This document shows positions 10,260-21,345 of a DNA stretch of 64,000 nucleotides, piece by piece. Position 1 is the stretch's first letter. Each line of letters begins with the position of its first letter. Made by a program: the position numbers and the translations under genes. The stretch is from the NCBI GenBank assembly GCA_029168955.1, contig JAPDOI010000135.1:684001-748000 (forward strand). Direction: 5' to 3'. This stretch comes from Aplectana chamaeleonis (Eukaryota; Nematoda; Chromadorea; Rhabditida; Cosmocercidae). Below the pieces are notes generated by a model. It was given only the letters and a program-made list of their open reading frames with translations, made no database searches and was not told the origin of the DNA.

Positions 10260-11645
10260 AGGCAGCATACACGCTCACAAACATGGTCGACTTAACAGCA
10301 TAAATGGACTAACCTTTAACTGTTTCGATATCATCCCTTTGATGTCGCCAACGGCGCTTGAAGCGCTGAAAGGCATTTAGGCCAACAGTAATCGGGAATT
10401 TCCGACTTGCAAGTCTGTATTTTCCCACACCTCCAAGTAACAGATGGAGAATTGATACTTGAAAAAACATGTGATAATTGAAAGTGGTAGCACTATCAAA
10501 CGGGAGTGCACGAGAAAAAATAGCTCGATTTACCCGAATATAACTTGTCTATATTCCCCTTAACTCTCTTCCACTTCCGGGAATGTCGCTCCACTCCGGC
10601 TGACTCCTAGAATGGAGGGTATCATCGGTGCTCAAACATGTTATGTTCAGGTTAATCGAGCTGTTTCTCTTGTGCACTCCCTTTTGATAGTGCTATCACT
10701 CTAAAGGCTACGGTATAGTGGAAAGTCTTCGAGCGAGCGAATGGGGGCGTGGCCCGGAAAATTTTGCGGCGGAGTCGCAGGCATCCCCGCAGAGTGTGAT
10801 TTCGATAAGAGCGCGGATGCAATTTGAAGACTTTCGTTTCATTAGTTTGGTGAGATTCAATTCGGAATCTGTTATTTCCACTATTTGTCTGTTGACTTTT
10901 CTAATTTTCTATTCCCTGGACGTAACCGGGTGTGGCACAAACAATCTTCGTTGTGCATAATTGTTCATTCTAACCTAATGACAGCAAAAATTAAATTAGT
11001 ACGTACAACAGATGGTGTTTGCATCATTCACGGCTGAACACTAGTGTTCCCGTATAAAAACAGACGCAGGAAATGACGAATAGTTGGAAAACTGAAAGCA
11101 AAATAAACAAAATAGCTCTCAAAACTTTGAATGATGGTGCTGGCAGAGTTGAAAACTATGAGGATTGTTTAGTATCGTGAATTGATCGCAAAGATTAGCA
11201 AAGAAACTGCAAATTCTAGTAACTCTCAAAAACAATCGTCTCGCGCATTTCGCAGCGAGCTTCTCCGCGAGTTTGCGATTTCTGCGATGGGCAAGACACT
11301 CTGCGCATCCCCCTCCGTCGCAGCCTATTCGGTGCAGTCGCGCGCGCGGTCAAACTGCATAGTGCTCCCTACCCTTCATCATTTTTCGCTCCCTCGCTCG
11401 CTCGCAGATTTTCCACTACGCCGAGGCCTTAAGTCATCACATGTTTTCTCGAGTTCAACTTTTCATTCTGTTACTCGAAGGGGTGGGAAAATACTGGCGG
11501 GCGAGACTTGATTGCTCAAATATTGTCATATGTTGTCATCTCGAATGTTTTTCAGCGCTTCAAATGTCGTTGACGACATACTAGGAACCGTGCGGGCCTT
11601 TTTATGCTGTTATCTCGACCATCTTTGTGAGCGTGCATGCTGCCT
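10256..11645. mobile_element. Family B fold-back element copy 2, interrupted
   Basis: The left end (AGGCAGCATACACGCTCAC) starts right after the shared TTAA 10256-10259; the right end (GTGAGCGTGCATGCTGCCT) stops at 11645, where the TTAA has become TTGC. The interior matches the copy at 6450-7109 but is longer because a separate TIR element (10701-11432) is inserted in the right arm. Confidence 0.85.
10701..11432. mobile_element. TIR element inserted in family B copy 2
   Basis: Ends AAGGCTACGGTATAGTGGAAA and complement of AAGGCCTCGGCGTAGTGGAAA; similarity continues through GCGAGCGAGCGA. It is flanked by CTAA and TTAA (TAA core), fitting either a PIF/Harbinger-type 3-bp target or a mutated TTAA. 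Comparison with 6450-7109 shows the host sequence resuming across it. Confidence 0.8.
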
Positions 11646-11997
11646 TTGCCTGGGCGTCTGGAGCATTCATAGACTGGATGAAAATATCTCCGAGGATTAC
11701 CAATGAAGCGGAACACGCATTTACCGACCAGTTTTGTGATGGCCCTACAATGGGTCTCAACGAAGCTTCTGTCGGAAATTGTTCTATCCAGCAGTTTTTT
11801 AGAACTGATCAATACATGGCCAAATGATCACTGTTGGGTAGCGACTTGCCAATGTTGAATAAAATCAGAGTCGGAGCTGAAAATTGTTTTGCTTAACAGA
11901 AATGACTGTATACACAAATTGACAAAGTTCGCCAAAATCAGTAATCAAGCTCCGCCAAGACTTTCCTCAAGAGGAATCGAAGCACGACGTTGAAAGC

Positions 11998-12491
11998 TTA
12001 AAGGCAGTGTTCACGATGAAAAATGTGTTTCAGTTTCCACAAGGAATTGGTAGTGGAGGGGCACATTGTAACGTTGACGTCGAAAGAACGCATGAAAACG
12101 AGCCAGGAAAAGCTCCAAAAGAGTCCGAAGTTGCCACTTCGAGCGCAAGGCAAACCCTAAAAGCGCAACACACGCCCCTCGACGTGAACAATGGAACACT
12201 CAAGATCGTGAGATGAGCGATGGTTTCCGATCAAAAGCCCCGTTCTTCCATTCATTCTCAACTTCTCTCTTTACTCAGGTCAGCTCGCATACATCGGCTG
12301 CAAAAGACGGAAGTTACAAGCCTCGCACAACTCGTCCACCACGTTCTCTTAGCTCAACTTTTGAGGGACCATAACTCCGTTCCCAGAAGGTCTTGTACGA
12401 TTTCAGAGACATCATTGGAATTAGCATGTGGCCGTTTTCAAGATAGGCGGGAAAACAGAAAAACGATTTTTATCGTGAACACTGCCTTTAA
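11998..12491. mobile_element. TTAA-flanked MITE, family A copy 2
   Basis: TTAA at 11998-12001 and 12488-12491; ends AGGCAGTGTTCACGATGAAAA and complement of AGGCAGTGTTCACGATAAAA. The interior matches 54960-55484 in reverse orientation (for example the GGACCATAACTCCGTTC / ACAGGTTGTGGTCCCTC region). No transposase. Confidence 0.88.
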
Positions 12492-12642
12492 AAAGTCATC
12501 AAACTCGAGTGGTGAGAAAGTTTCACTTCAACAAACACGGAAAGATAGCTGCTTTAGCCACAATCCAAGTTCACACAGCTCTCATTTAGCTTATGCATCA
12601 CCGAATTTGTCTTCGGTAAGGCTGCTCTGGGATGATTCCTTG

Positions 12643-12720
12643 GAGGCGGTGTTCACAATACATATCACATTCGAGTTAGACTTTAAAATTGGGTTGTCTG
12701 GTCGTGTGTCAACCTGTTGT
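12643..12720 (+). repeat. Family A-like end fragment
   Basis: GGCGGTGTTCACAATACATA followed by a stretch ending GGTTGTCTGGTCGTG resembles the reverse complement of 26370-26427. Only this end is recognisable. Confidence 0.45.
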
Positions 12721-12829
12721 GGCGAAACGTCGTCGAGGAACGAAAAGAGCTAACTCTGGCACTGGGAAGCTCCTAGCCCAAGTAAAAACCGCTCTGAGCG
12801 CTCGGACAACTGGGCTAGGAGCCCCAAAT

Positions 12830-13195
12830 CGTGATAGTCGCGGTGTTGCCGTGCCACTTCAGCGCGAGAGCCGCGCCCGTCTCACGGTATTGACGCGGTT
12901 TTGTCGCGGTTTCGCAATGCTACTGCCGCGGGTTTATCGTGCGATTGCCGCGGTTTTGACATGCTATCGCCGCGGTTTTGTCTCACGATTGTCGCGGATG
13001 TGTCGCGCTGTTGTCGCGCTCTAAATGCGTTATTTTCACGGTTTTGTCATGCTATAGTCGCGGTTTCGACGCGTTATTTCCGTCCTAGTACCGAACTATT
13101 GTCGTGCTCATACCGTACTTTTAACGTGCTACTATGACGCTACCGCCGCGGTATTGACGTGCTATCCTCGTAGTGTTGACCAGCTATGGACCTGG
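12830..13195. repeat. 22-bp minisatellite
   Basis: About 16 head-to-tail units of 22 bp with consensus close to GCTATTGCCGCGGTTTTGAC plus two bases. Units drift from well conserved near 12890-13010 to degenerate by 13100-13190. The open frames over it follow from the repeat. Confidence 0.85.
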
Positions 13196-13199
13196 TATT

Positions 13200-13687
13200 G
13201 TACAGCAGTTCACCCACGCCTCTACCGCTGCAAGCCTGAACATGATCTGTTGCTCGCAAAGTGTTGGATCGATTGTCGCCTGAGCCATTGATTAGACTGC
13301 TGCTGATCTGCGATAACATAGCTTTTTAACTAGGATTGTACCTTTTTGTTTTGATGTTGTTCCATTGAACACCCACAGAAATACAGTTTCATAATGTAAT
13401 TGAAGCCCTATAACCCGAGAACGTGATAATAGATACGGAACTTCACAAATTAGCAAAGACTTAGGGACCCTGATTTACGAGATCTTCAAACATAACAATA
13501 GCAGCATACTTCAGCCCGGTAAGCTAAGCTGTAAGACCACAGAATTTCAAACACCGGTTACCACGAGCTATAATAAAGGCATAGGCCTCAAATTCACGAA
13601 ATCATGGATTGGTAGCAAAGCAAAATAATCCAGCCCGGGCACCTAATCAACATGACGGCAGACATTTGACCTCCAGTCAGAGGCTCA
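13200..13687. other. No gene seen
   Basis: No supported coding exon, RNA or repeat partner in this stretch. Confidence 0.45.
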
Positions 13688-14274
13688 GACAGTCGGGGCT
13701 TAGTACGTCGGCACAATACCGTTAGTACGCCAGGGCAAACCTGGCATACTAACGCTCGTTGTGTGCAAGAGCTGCTGGTTGCGGCAGCATATCCTGCCAA
13801 CGTATGCTGGCATACTAACGCTCGTTGTGTGCAAGAGCTGCTGGTTGCGGCAGCATATCCTGCCAACGTATGCTGGCATACTAACGCTCGTTGTGTGCAA
13901 GAGCTGCTGGTTTGGGCAGCATATCCTGCCAACGTATGCTTGCGTGCTAACGCTCATTATCGACAGAATTCGGACTGCCACCGTCCCTACCGGTAAAGGA
14001 TATAATTCTTGTCACGGCCAGCAGCAAGGAGAACATCCTCGCCGCGGTCCGCAACCAGGAGACTTCCTCGCGATGGGCGATGGGGATGACCCTCAGCGTT
14101 CCCAAAATTAACTTACGAACAATAAACAAAGCGTTAGTACGCCAGCACAAGCAGCAGGAGCTCCTGGTCTTTGCCAGCATATCCTGCTGTTACCAGCAGC
14201 TACAGCTCTGGTGTGCCTATCCCTTGTGCCGGCGTACTAAAGGTATTGTGCCGACGTACTAAGCCCCGACTGTC
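13688..14274. mobile_element. TIR element with internal 66-bp tandem units
   Basis: Ends at 13688-13740 and 14225-14274 are inverted repeats (CAGTCGGGGCTTAGTACGTC and complement, continuing through GGCACAATACC). Inside are three near-identical 66-bp tandem units starting at 13745, 13811 and 13877, plus a degenerate fourth. Each unit holds its own small inverted repeat (CAGCATATCC ... GTATGCTGG). Because 66 is a multiple of three, long frames are open on both strands; they are by-products. Confidence 0.85.
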
Positions 14275-14485
14275 CGAGGGATAAGAACAGTAGAGGATTC
14301 TAAAATGAGAATAACGAGTCAAGGCCGTTTGTCGTTCTCACTTACACGACAACAGATAGCGGCTAATTCACAAGGAAAGACAGATAATGCTGAGCTATCC
14401 CGTCAACTACAGAAAGGGAAGAAAGCTGAAAAGGAACCGGGCCGGGACGAGATTGAAGCTCTTTCAATGATACGTAGTCGTCTTC

Positions 14486-16265
14486 ATTTATTATTTATTT
14501 ATTTATTAACATGCACGCTAAGGTGTGCATAAAAAAACGAAAGAATAGTACGCAAGACAAATCAAACCCATAGCTGTAGGCACAAAGGATAAAAGGAAAA
14601 GCAAAAAGCAGTGGAGGTTCTTCGCTAATTTCATTCAAGAATCTCATTTTGTCTTCTATAATGCGAAACTCACACTCTCGGATCTATCCCGACAAAATGC
14701 TGTGAAATATATGGTATGCAGAATCACGAGGCAAGAAAAGTCAGGTGGATGACGCAAGGGAGACGCCATTTACACGAGCACTAGGGCATTCATGTAAACT
14801 CTGATGCCAAGTTTTCAGGTGTTAGGAATCCCCTACCCCTAACAACTTAGCCTCAGAGCCACCAACAGGAATGGTTAAATTTAGGTTGATAAAAAAAACT
14901 GAGTTTGAAGGAATATTATGAGAGATAGTCGAGCAAAAAAAAAACACCAATTTTTTTGGCTAAGCAAAAGCGATGAGGAACCTCCACTTATTGATAAAAC
15001 AACAGCTGCAACCGCTATAACAAAAAAAACAAGGCAGCTGGAATTGTACCATAACCCAAGATCATAGAAGCAGCTTCCCATCCAAACGATATAGATTTGC
15101 CGACTTGTCGTATCATTGCCATAGACCACTACAAATCCTGGATTCTGAGATTTTTTTCTCAAGCTCAGGTGGCACCATTTTGGAGTAATCCAGTCTCAGT
15201 TAACCAGCGCTTCTTCAATCTAGAAATCAGAAATGTTAAGTACTTCCAGGACATCCATTTTCTTCAGGCGCCTCCTAAAAACTGATGCATTCTGAGCCTC
15301 TAAAACGCCGTCTGGTAACATTTGTAACCATCTAGCCCCACGCGAGAATAGCGAATTGAGTAACTTGGATTGATGGCATCTACGAAAAGAATTGAACTGT
15401 ATCGAAAAATACCTGTTCTTCCTCTACATGGCCTGAAAATCCAATATTTACTAGATCTCAACTTCAATTCACCTCGAAGAACATTGAAACAAAAGACCAT
15501 GTCTTTCAACACGCGGCGATAAAGTAAGCTACGCAGTTTGAACATGTTCAACCTCTCTCTGTATTTTGGCATAGACAATGGGGATTCAGAGTTAGAGTAA
15601 ATCTATATAGTAGAATACGAGTGAAGGTTTGTTGAACCTTTTCTATCTCTAATTGCTCTTTTTTCTTGAATGGGCTCCAAATCTGGGACCCGTACTCTAG
15701 AATCGGCAGTACATATGCTTTGTATAACCTGATTAATACAGAAGAATCGTTATATCTAATGTTTCTCAAAATAGCAAACAGTACTGCAAATGCCGTACGT
15801 ACCGTAAGATCAATGTGGTTTCCAAAGTCCAAACTACTATCTAGATGTACGCCAAGATCTCGAACATCCGAAGAAGTGTTAATCTGACAATCATTGAACT
15901 TGTATATGCTCGGGGTGCCAATCCAATGTGAAATACTATTGTCTTCGAAAGATTGACAGGAATCTCCCATGATTTAGCCCACTCCACCATGTTGCAGATA
16001 GACTGGGCCAAAGCATGGGAGATAGGGGTCTTGGTGACTTCGTTATAGATCCCGTATACCTTTACATCATCTGCATACATTTGTACTTTGATTGACGGAG
16101 TCTCTCTGGCAAATCATGAGTGTAGGCAAGAAATAATAAGGGTGACAGTACGCCACCCTGTGGCACCCCACTAAGCGCAATCAAAGCTTCTGGAAAACGA
16201 ATTACCCACTTTCACCACCATCTTTCTCTCAAATAGGTAAGATCTAAGCCAAGATCTATTTCTCT
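14486..16265 (-). pseudogene. 5'-truncated, frameshifted non-LTR retrotransposon (reverse transcriptase)
   Basis: Read on the - strand from 16265, the frames give WLRSYLFERKMVVKVG, then SGVPQGGVLSPLLF, then the catalytic YADD (about 16075), then VRDLGVHLDSSLDFGNHI and YKAYVLPILEYGSQIWSPF (near 15850-15680). These are the palm and thumb-side blocks of LINE reverse transcriptase (CR1/Jockey-like order). A stop before SGVPQ and shifts near 16080, 15960 and 15570 break it. The C-terminal LRSLLYRRVLKDM segment is at 15540-15490. The 3' untranslated part runs to a TAAA-type tail at 14486-14510 (TTTATT repeats on the + strand). The endonuclease and the 5' half are missing, which is typical of an aborted insertion. 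Confidence 0.82.
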
Positions 16266-16269
16266 ACTT

Positions 16270-17359
16270 CATCATCCGAATTCTCCTCAATTAGACTGCT
16301 GTGGTCAACTTTACGCGCGTTCCTCTGAAACCACTAAATTTAGAAGAACAGTGTTGTTTAGGACGCATTTTCCTTAGATCTTACCGATCTTGGGGTCAAA
16401 ACATCGTCGATCTCGTGATAGAGACGATCATCATTCCTAAAAAGCCGAAATTATGCATTCTAACGCGCCATTGATTTAATATAAAACAGAGCAAATAGTC
16501 AAATAAAACTACTGTGCTAGAGCAATTGCTAAATCTAAAAAAGTACTAAACGTTTTGGAAAAACGCCATACTCCAGGAGTTCAAAATTATTGGTTCACCC
16601 CTTTCTTACCCAAAGTGGAAATATTTTCTGACCCCGAGCTGGATTGGAAAATGCCAATTGAGAACATGGAGGCATATTTATCACACAAACGACCGAGTCA
16701 AGACGACCGACGCTCAACAATATGTGAACTATACTATATTACTACTGTCCTCAAAAATAACACCTTATTGGTTTACTTTCTACCCACCATCCGAATCACA
16801 CAAAAATGTTGCTCAGTTTTAGACTATCAAGGGAAGTACACAAAGCGTTGGTCGGAATTACGAAAGCGACTAGTACCGTTAGTATCTCTTGTGGCTGAAT
16901 AGTCAAAATGAGTTTGCTAAGCTTGAGAACTCAATCTCGCGTATTCGTAATGTTATAGGCTCGTGAAAACTGCCCAGTGAACTGAAAAGGCGTTTTCCCG
17001 GTCGATCATCTAGAACGGGGAGCAGAAGTCCCGCGAATAGCTTCGACAGGCCTTCAGACGTGTGTGTGTTGAGAGCTTCTCGTTTTAAGATAATAAAAGA
17101 CAGCAGAAAGGCGAAAAGAGTTGTGGAACTTAAAAAGTTAAGGGGCTAAATCAATTCAGACCTTCAAATTTCCGACATTTGTGTACTACACAAGACACAC
17201 CGAACCTACGTGAAAAAGAAGGCTGATTGGTCCGAGAGTTTGCAAGGGTTTTTTCCGAAACTTGTGTGTTTTGGGTGGCCTCTTTGCGACATATCACAAC
17301 CTGGTTGGCCTGCCTGTGCAAAATTGTAAAAAAATATTTTTTCTGCGCGTACGCTGCTT
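16270..17359. other. No recognised gene
   Basis: A 115-aa open frame at 16555-16902 (+) has no motif I know and no clear splice context. 16915-16990 resembles part of 4740-4960 (GAGAACTC... TATAG...GTGAAAACT). Nothing else is supported. Confidence 0.4.
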
Positions 17360-17790
17360 TTAATAACACAGTCCAATCTCAGGAGTAAAATTTGAAATTA
17401 AACTCCGCCGCCGTGAATATCAACCCTGCCGAGCGCGAGATCTCATTTCGCTCTAATAGGTGAGAACCTACAAGGAAAAAGTCGGCCCCGCCTACAATAC
17501 CCCAAAGACCTAGCTGCGCACACCGCCCGGAGAAGGAACCAAGAGCTCTGCTATCGTACATTTCGCTTTTGAGCATCGCAACACTAACCATCTTTTCCGT
17601 TTGTAAAGATTTTGGTTACTTTTTCGCAGCGGAACGCTTGATTAGGCTTTAGGTTGTTGTGGGCGAGGCGACTTTTTCCCGTGCAGTTTCTCACTTTTTG
17701 ATTGAATTGAGATCTCGCGCTTGGCATGGTTGCTATACACGGTGGGCCTACAAAAATATCAAATTTTACCACTGAGGTTGGACTGCTTTT
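17360..17790. mobile_element. Family C MITE copy 2
   Basis: Left end TTAATAACACAGTCCAATCTC; right end GAGGTTGGACTGCTTTT. The interior matches 26432-26904, including GAATTGAGATCTCGCGCTTG followed by GGCATGGTTGCTATACACGGTG (there GAATTGAGATTTTGCGCTTG). The right TTAA is lost. The other copy has TTAA on both sides. Confidence 0.78.
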
Positions 17791-17794
17791 TTTC

Positions 17795-18235
17795 GCGTTC
17801 ATGGGCAGCGTTGAACACGTTCTGAGAGTGGATTTTTGCAGTTTTTTCCAGTCTTTTGGCTTGCGCACGTGCTTGCGGACTATAATTCTCATATTCAGAA
17901 TGCACGACACAAAGCACGGCTTTTAATACAAAAAGAGAAAAACGAAAAAAATCTCTATTAAAGACAATCAACACCGCCCACGGCCCGCATACTCCCACAA
18001 ATAATTGTTCAAAACAATTTTCATACATAGATGAATGCGCAAGCAAACACAGCTGCAGTTAACTGTGTTATTTTGCTGTATTCATCTATGCCTATTAGGC
18101 GTCGGTTAGAATGTGTACGTAACAGTGCGTGATCGCCAAATTTCGCGATTGGGCATTCACACTTCCAAAGGCTGCGGTTTCCAAGGCGACGCGACGGTCG
18201 CGTCGCCGTGCACACGATCGCGTCGCACAGCAATC
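17795..18235. repeat. Dispersed repeat G, copy 1, with snap-back core
   Basis: Direct repeat of 20368-20711 plus 21170-21235. Shared blocks include CAGAATGCACGACACAAA and ACAAATAATTGTTCA. At 18026-18090 a 65-bp hairpin (CATAGATGAAT ... ATTCATCTATG) surrounds a perfect inner CAGCTGCAGTTAACTG-like palindrome. No ends of a known class are visible. Confidence 0.78.
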
Positions 18236-20367
18236 GAACCCTGAAAGAAGCTTTACACACAATAATCAGAAAGCCACGCCTACATTTTGTTGCTTCAATC
18301 TGATGGCACTAATGACCGCCTTTTTCATCGCGTTCCGCGCATTAATCCAGACGATTATAAATTGCCATCCGCACGAAATTCTGACGGTAAAAAAATTTAT
18401 GATAAACGATTGATAAATGGTAGGGTATAAAAGAAATTGAGAACGGTGTGATTTCATTCACACACCGTCTTTCTCTGGAGGTGAGCGGCTGAAGCTGAAC
18501 AGACTAGGGATTAGGGAGACAGCCTCACCGGTGATGAAGATATCACAATATCTGGGCCTAAACATGGCGAAATTTGTCAAGAAAAACTTCCACACTTCCG
18601 TGAGAATTTGGTGCAAAAAGCAAATTATAAACTTGCCATTTATTCCAAGAACGTTTTATTTTAATTTCACTTTCATGATAGTCGCCCCCCCCATAGCTTA
18701 TACAGTACTAGTTCTAGGCGCAATCCACTTCTCACGGCTTGGATCGTAGGTTGGACCTCCAAAGTGCGTGCGCACCCTTTACATCAAAAAAGCCGAGAAA
18801 AAAACTGAGGAAAAAAGACCCTAACATTATAACAAAAAAAGTATAGTTTTTACTAACCGCTTTTGAAAATAGCCCTTCTCCGGTGTTGGGTATTTCCACA
18901 GATGTTCTGCATCACAACACGAGGAGTGGAGAGCTAAAAAAGAGATGTAATTCTCTAAAAGAGTACGCACTGAGATTGAGAAGGAGAAGGGTTAGCTAAA
19001 TTTCGAGTTCTGAAGTCGGTAAGGATTTCCACGATGAAGCTATGGTGAGCATGCAGCAATATGATGGAAGTATTTGTATAACCTCTTCTGAAAACAGACC
19101 GACCAAATCTCCGTTCATTCTCTTTCTTTCTCTCTCTCTCCCTTACACTTACACTTCCACACATACAAATGTAGACACATACACACACTCATACACACAG
19201 AGAGTAAAGAAAAATGAAAGTGCATATAGTATACCAAGGCGAAAGACAACAAAGTGATCAAAGAGGAGATGTGGATGGAACGAATGGCAATGTCGAGAAG
19301 GACGCCAAACCATGACGTGGCGAATTGTTTGAACACGTTTCGATTTGTCCCGACATGATCAACGTCGGGCGTACGTGCAGATTATGAAAACTGCTTTGTC
19401 GTGGGCTAGCAGCGACAGCAAATCGTCGATAAAGGACAGCAGTATACTCGTGGGCTACTATAAAGTTGGAAAAAAGCATTTGGCTAGTAGCCCACGAGCT
19501 TTGCCAAACAATACCGCGACGTAGTCGCTTGCGCCACTTCGCGGTATTCTCGCCCCAATCTCCTTAGTCGTGGGCTAGGAGCTCCCCAATGCCAGAGAAG
19601 GTTGCGGTTTCCAACGTACGTGCAAGTTCAGGGCGTGGATGAGTTTTTACTACGTGCTGGTTTCTGCGCGCACGCGTTGATGACGAATTATGAGAGACTC
19701 GATCAGGATAAACGTATCGGAGTTGCTTGGAAGTTTGTTATCGAAGACGTCCGCGTCGCCACAAGCTCGTCAGGACGAGGGGGGCGGGCATAGCAGACGT
19801 ACCGAGCTTGCGAGATATCTACTACGCGGTCACACTCCTCAATTTCAAGTCCCTTTCCACGGCTGCCTTCGGCCCTAACACTCCAGCATCTGCCAACATA
19901 GTGTTTCACACCGAGTAGAGCCTCTTTCATAGTTCGATCGCTGTGCGACGCGACCGAATGAAAACCCCGCGTTTCGATCTGGTCGCGTCGCGCGATCAGG
20001 TCGCAGGCCTTTCAGACAATATCTCGGGGAAAGTCGCTCGAACGCGCGATTGGGCGACTGGTCGTGGCAACTGCTTAATGTTCCTTCACACAAATTTTTC
20101 AATTTTTTCCCTTAGTTTCAGCTTTCTTAAAATTAGTTCTGCTCCTTCAGGTAGCTGACCTTCCTTATCGACTACCTAGAAGGTGAATCGCTTGCGGAAG
20201 GTCTTCTATTTATTGGGAGAATTCATTTTTCAATTGATTCTTTGATCCATTTTGCGACGTTCGAAGAAATTTATTTGCTTCATTCATGTATATTATTTTC
20301 CTCTCGCAATTCTATGATCAGTGCTTTTTCTGAAAAACTTCTCAGTAAATATTTCTAATAGTTGAGC
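18236..20367. other. No gene seen; small hairpins and low complexity
   Basis: Contains a short hairpin at 18440-18468 (ACGGTGTG / CACACCGT), a CT/CA-rich tract at 19115-19205, and an array of CGTGGGCTA words at 19399, 19448, 19570 and inverted at 19484. Two of these form a 54-bp hairpin at 19446-19499. Sequences rich in GCGACGCGAC lie at 19940-20060. No exon chain was found. Confidence 0.5.
19115..19205. repeat. CT/CA-rich simple sequence
   Basis: A CTTTCTTTCTCTCTCTCTC run followed by TACACTTACACTTCC and ACATACACACACTCATACAC. It generates spurious Thr/Tyr- and Arg/Glu-rich frames. Confidence 0.85.
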
Positions 20368-20711
20368 GTTCATGGGCGGTGCATGTCTCGTTTTGAGGGT
20401 GGATTTTTTCGCTGTGTCCCTTTTTTTCCAGTGTTCTCGGTTGTTGAACTGCTTAAAAGATAGGCTTGCCAATTATGAATCTCAGAATGCACGACACAAA
20501 TCATGAAGCTCTCCATAAAAAAAAAAAGAAAAACAAAAAAAATACGTTCACCACCTCTCACGGCCAGCAAACTCTCACAAATAATTGTTCACAACGTTTT
20601 TCATTCATAGATGAGTACAGCAGATAAACACAGCTGCAGTTAGCTGTGTTTATCTGCTCCATTCATCTATGCTGGTTACGCGTCAATTAGAATGTGTGCG
20701 TGATCTTCTAC
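20368..20711. repeat. Dispersed repeat G, copy 2 (left part)
   Basis: Matches 17795-18115 in direct orientation at a constant offset of about 2580 bp, including the snap-back core at 20606-20671. It is interrupted at the TTA of 20712-20714 and resumes at 21170. Confidence 0.8.
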
Positions 20712-21169
20712 TTAGGCATCTTTCATAGTCCTCACCGCAAGCGCGGCACGCGCGTGACGCGCGGGAGGGGCGGTGGACTATGAAAGTTCTTACCGTGCGG
20801 CACGCGCGGGACCCGGGGGAAGAACTTTCATAGTCCATCAGCACCGCCATAGCGGCGCCGCCCAACCCGGCGTGGCGGTTTCACCATTTCAATCAATAAT
20901 TGCTTCACGATTTGAGTCCACTCCAACTTAAATATTTCTGGGACTATCCTGCGCCACCGCATACGCAAATGCAAGCGAGGAATTTCCGTACAAGTCCCAG
21001 TTGAGCCCCGACTTTTATCCGCACCGCCATGGCGGTGCCGCTGGAGATTTCATAGTGACTTTCCGCTCATCCCGCGCGTGCCGCGCGGTGAAAAGTTTCA
21101 TAGTCCACCGCTCGTTCCGCGCGTCACGCGCGTGCCGCGCTTGCGGTGAGGACTATGAAAGATGCCTTA
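20712..21169. mobile_element. TTA-flanked TIR element (H) inside repeat G
   Basis: TTA at 20712-20714 and 21167-21169 flank ends GGCATCTTTCATAGTCCTCA and complement. The arms are about 100 bp (paired CGCGCGTGACGCGCG / CGCGCGTCACGCGCG type blocks). A 3-bp TTA target is typical of PIF/Harbinger-type elements. The flanking sequence lines up with repeat G copy 1 as an empty site. No transposase is present. Confidence 0.87.
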
Positions 21170-21345
21170 CGCGGTTGGGCTTACACACTTTCAAAGCCTG
21201 TGATTTCCACGGCGACGCGACGGTCGCGGTAAGCCACTGCGTGTCGAACGCTGGAATTCCCCGGTACGGTAAGAGAATCGTGCCAGGACCAACTTCGCCC
21301 GATTCGCGCAGATTTGTGCGATTGGAGCGCGCTTGCCCAAAATCA
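21170..21345. repeat. End of repeat G copy 2 followed by repeat F
   Basis: 21170-21229 matches 18145-18200 (GCGATTGGGC... TCACACTT / GCGGTTGGGCTTACACACTT, GGCGACGCGACGGTCGCG). 21230-21345 is the reverse complement of 30716-30830 (core CGTGCCAGGACCAACTTCG). Confidence 0.7.

Noticed and set aside
13745..13960. 66-bp tandem units considered as CRISPR or coding repeat
   Set aside because: Units are contiguous without spacers, lie inside a TIR element, and the organism is eukaryotic.
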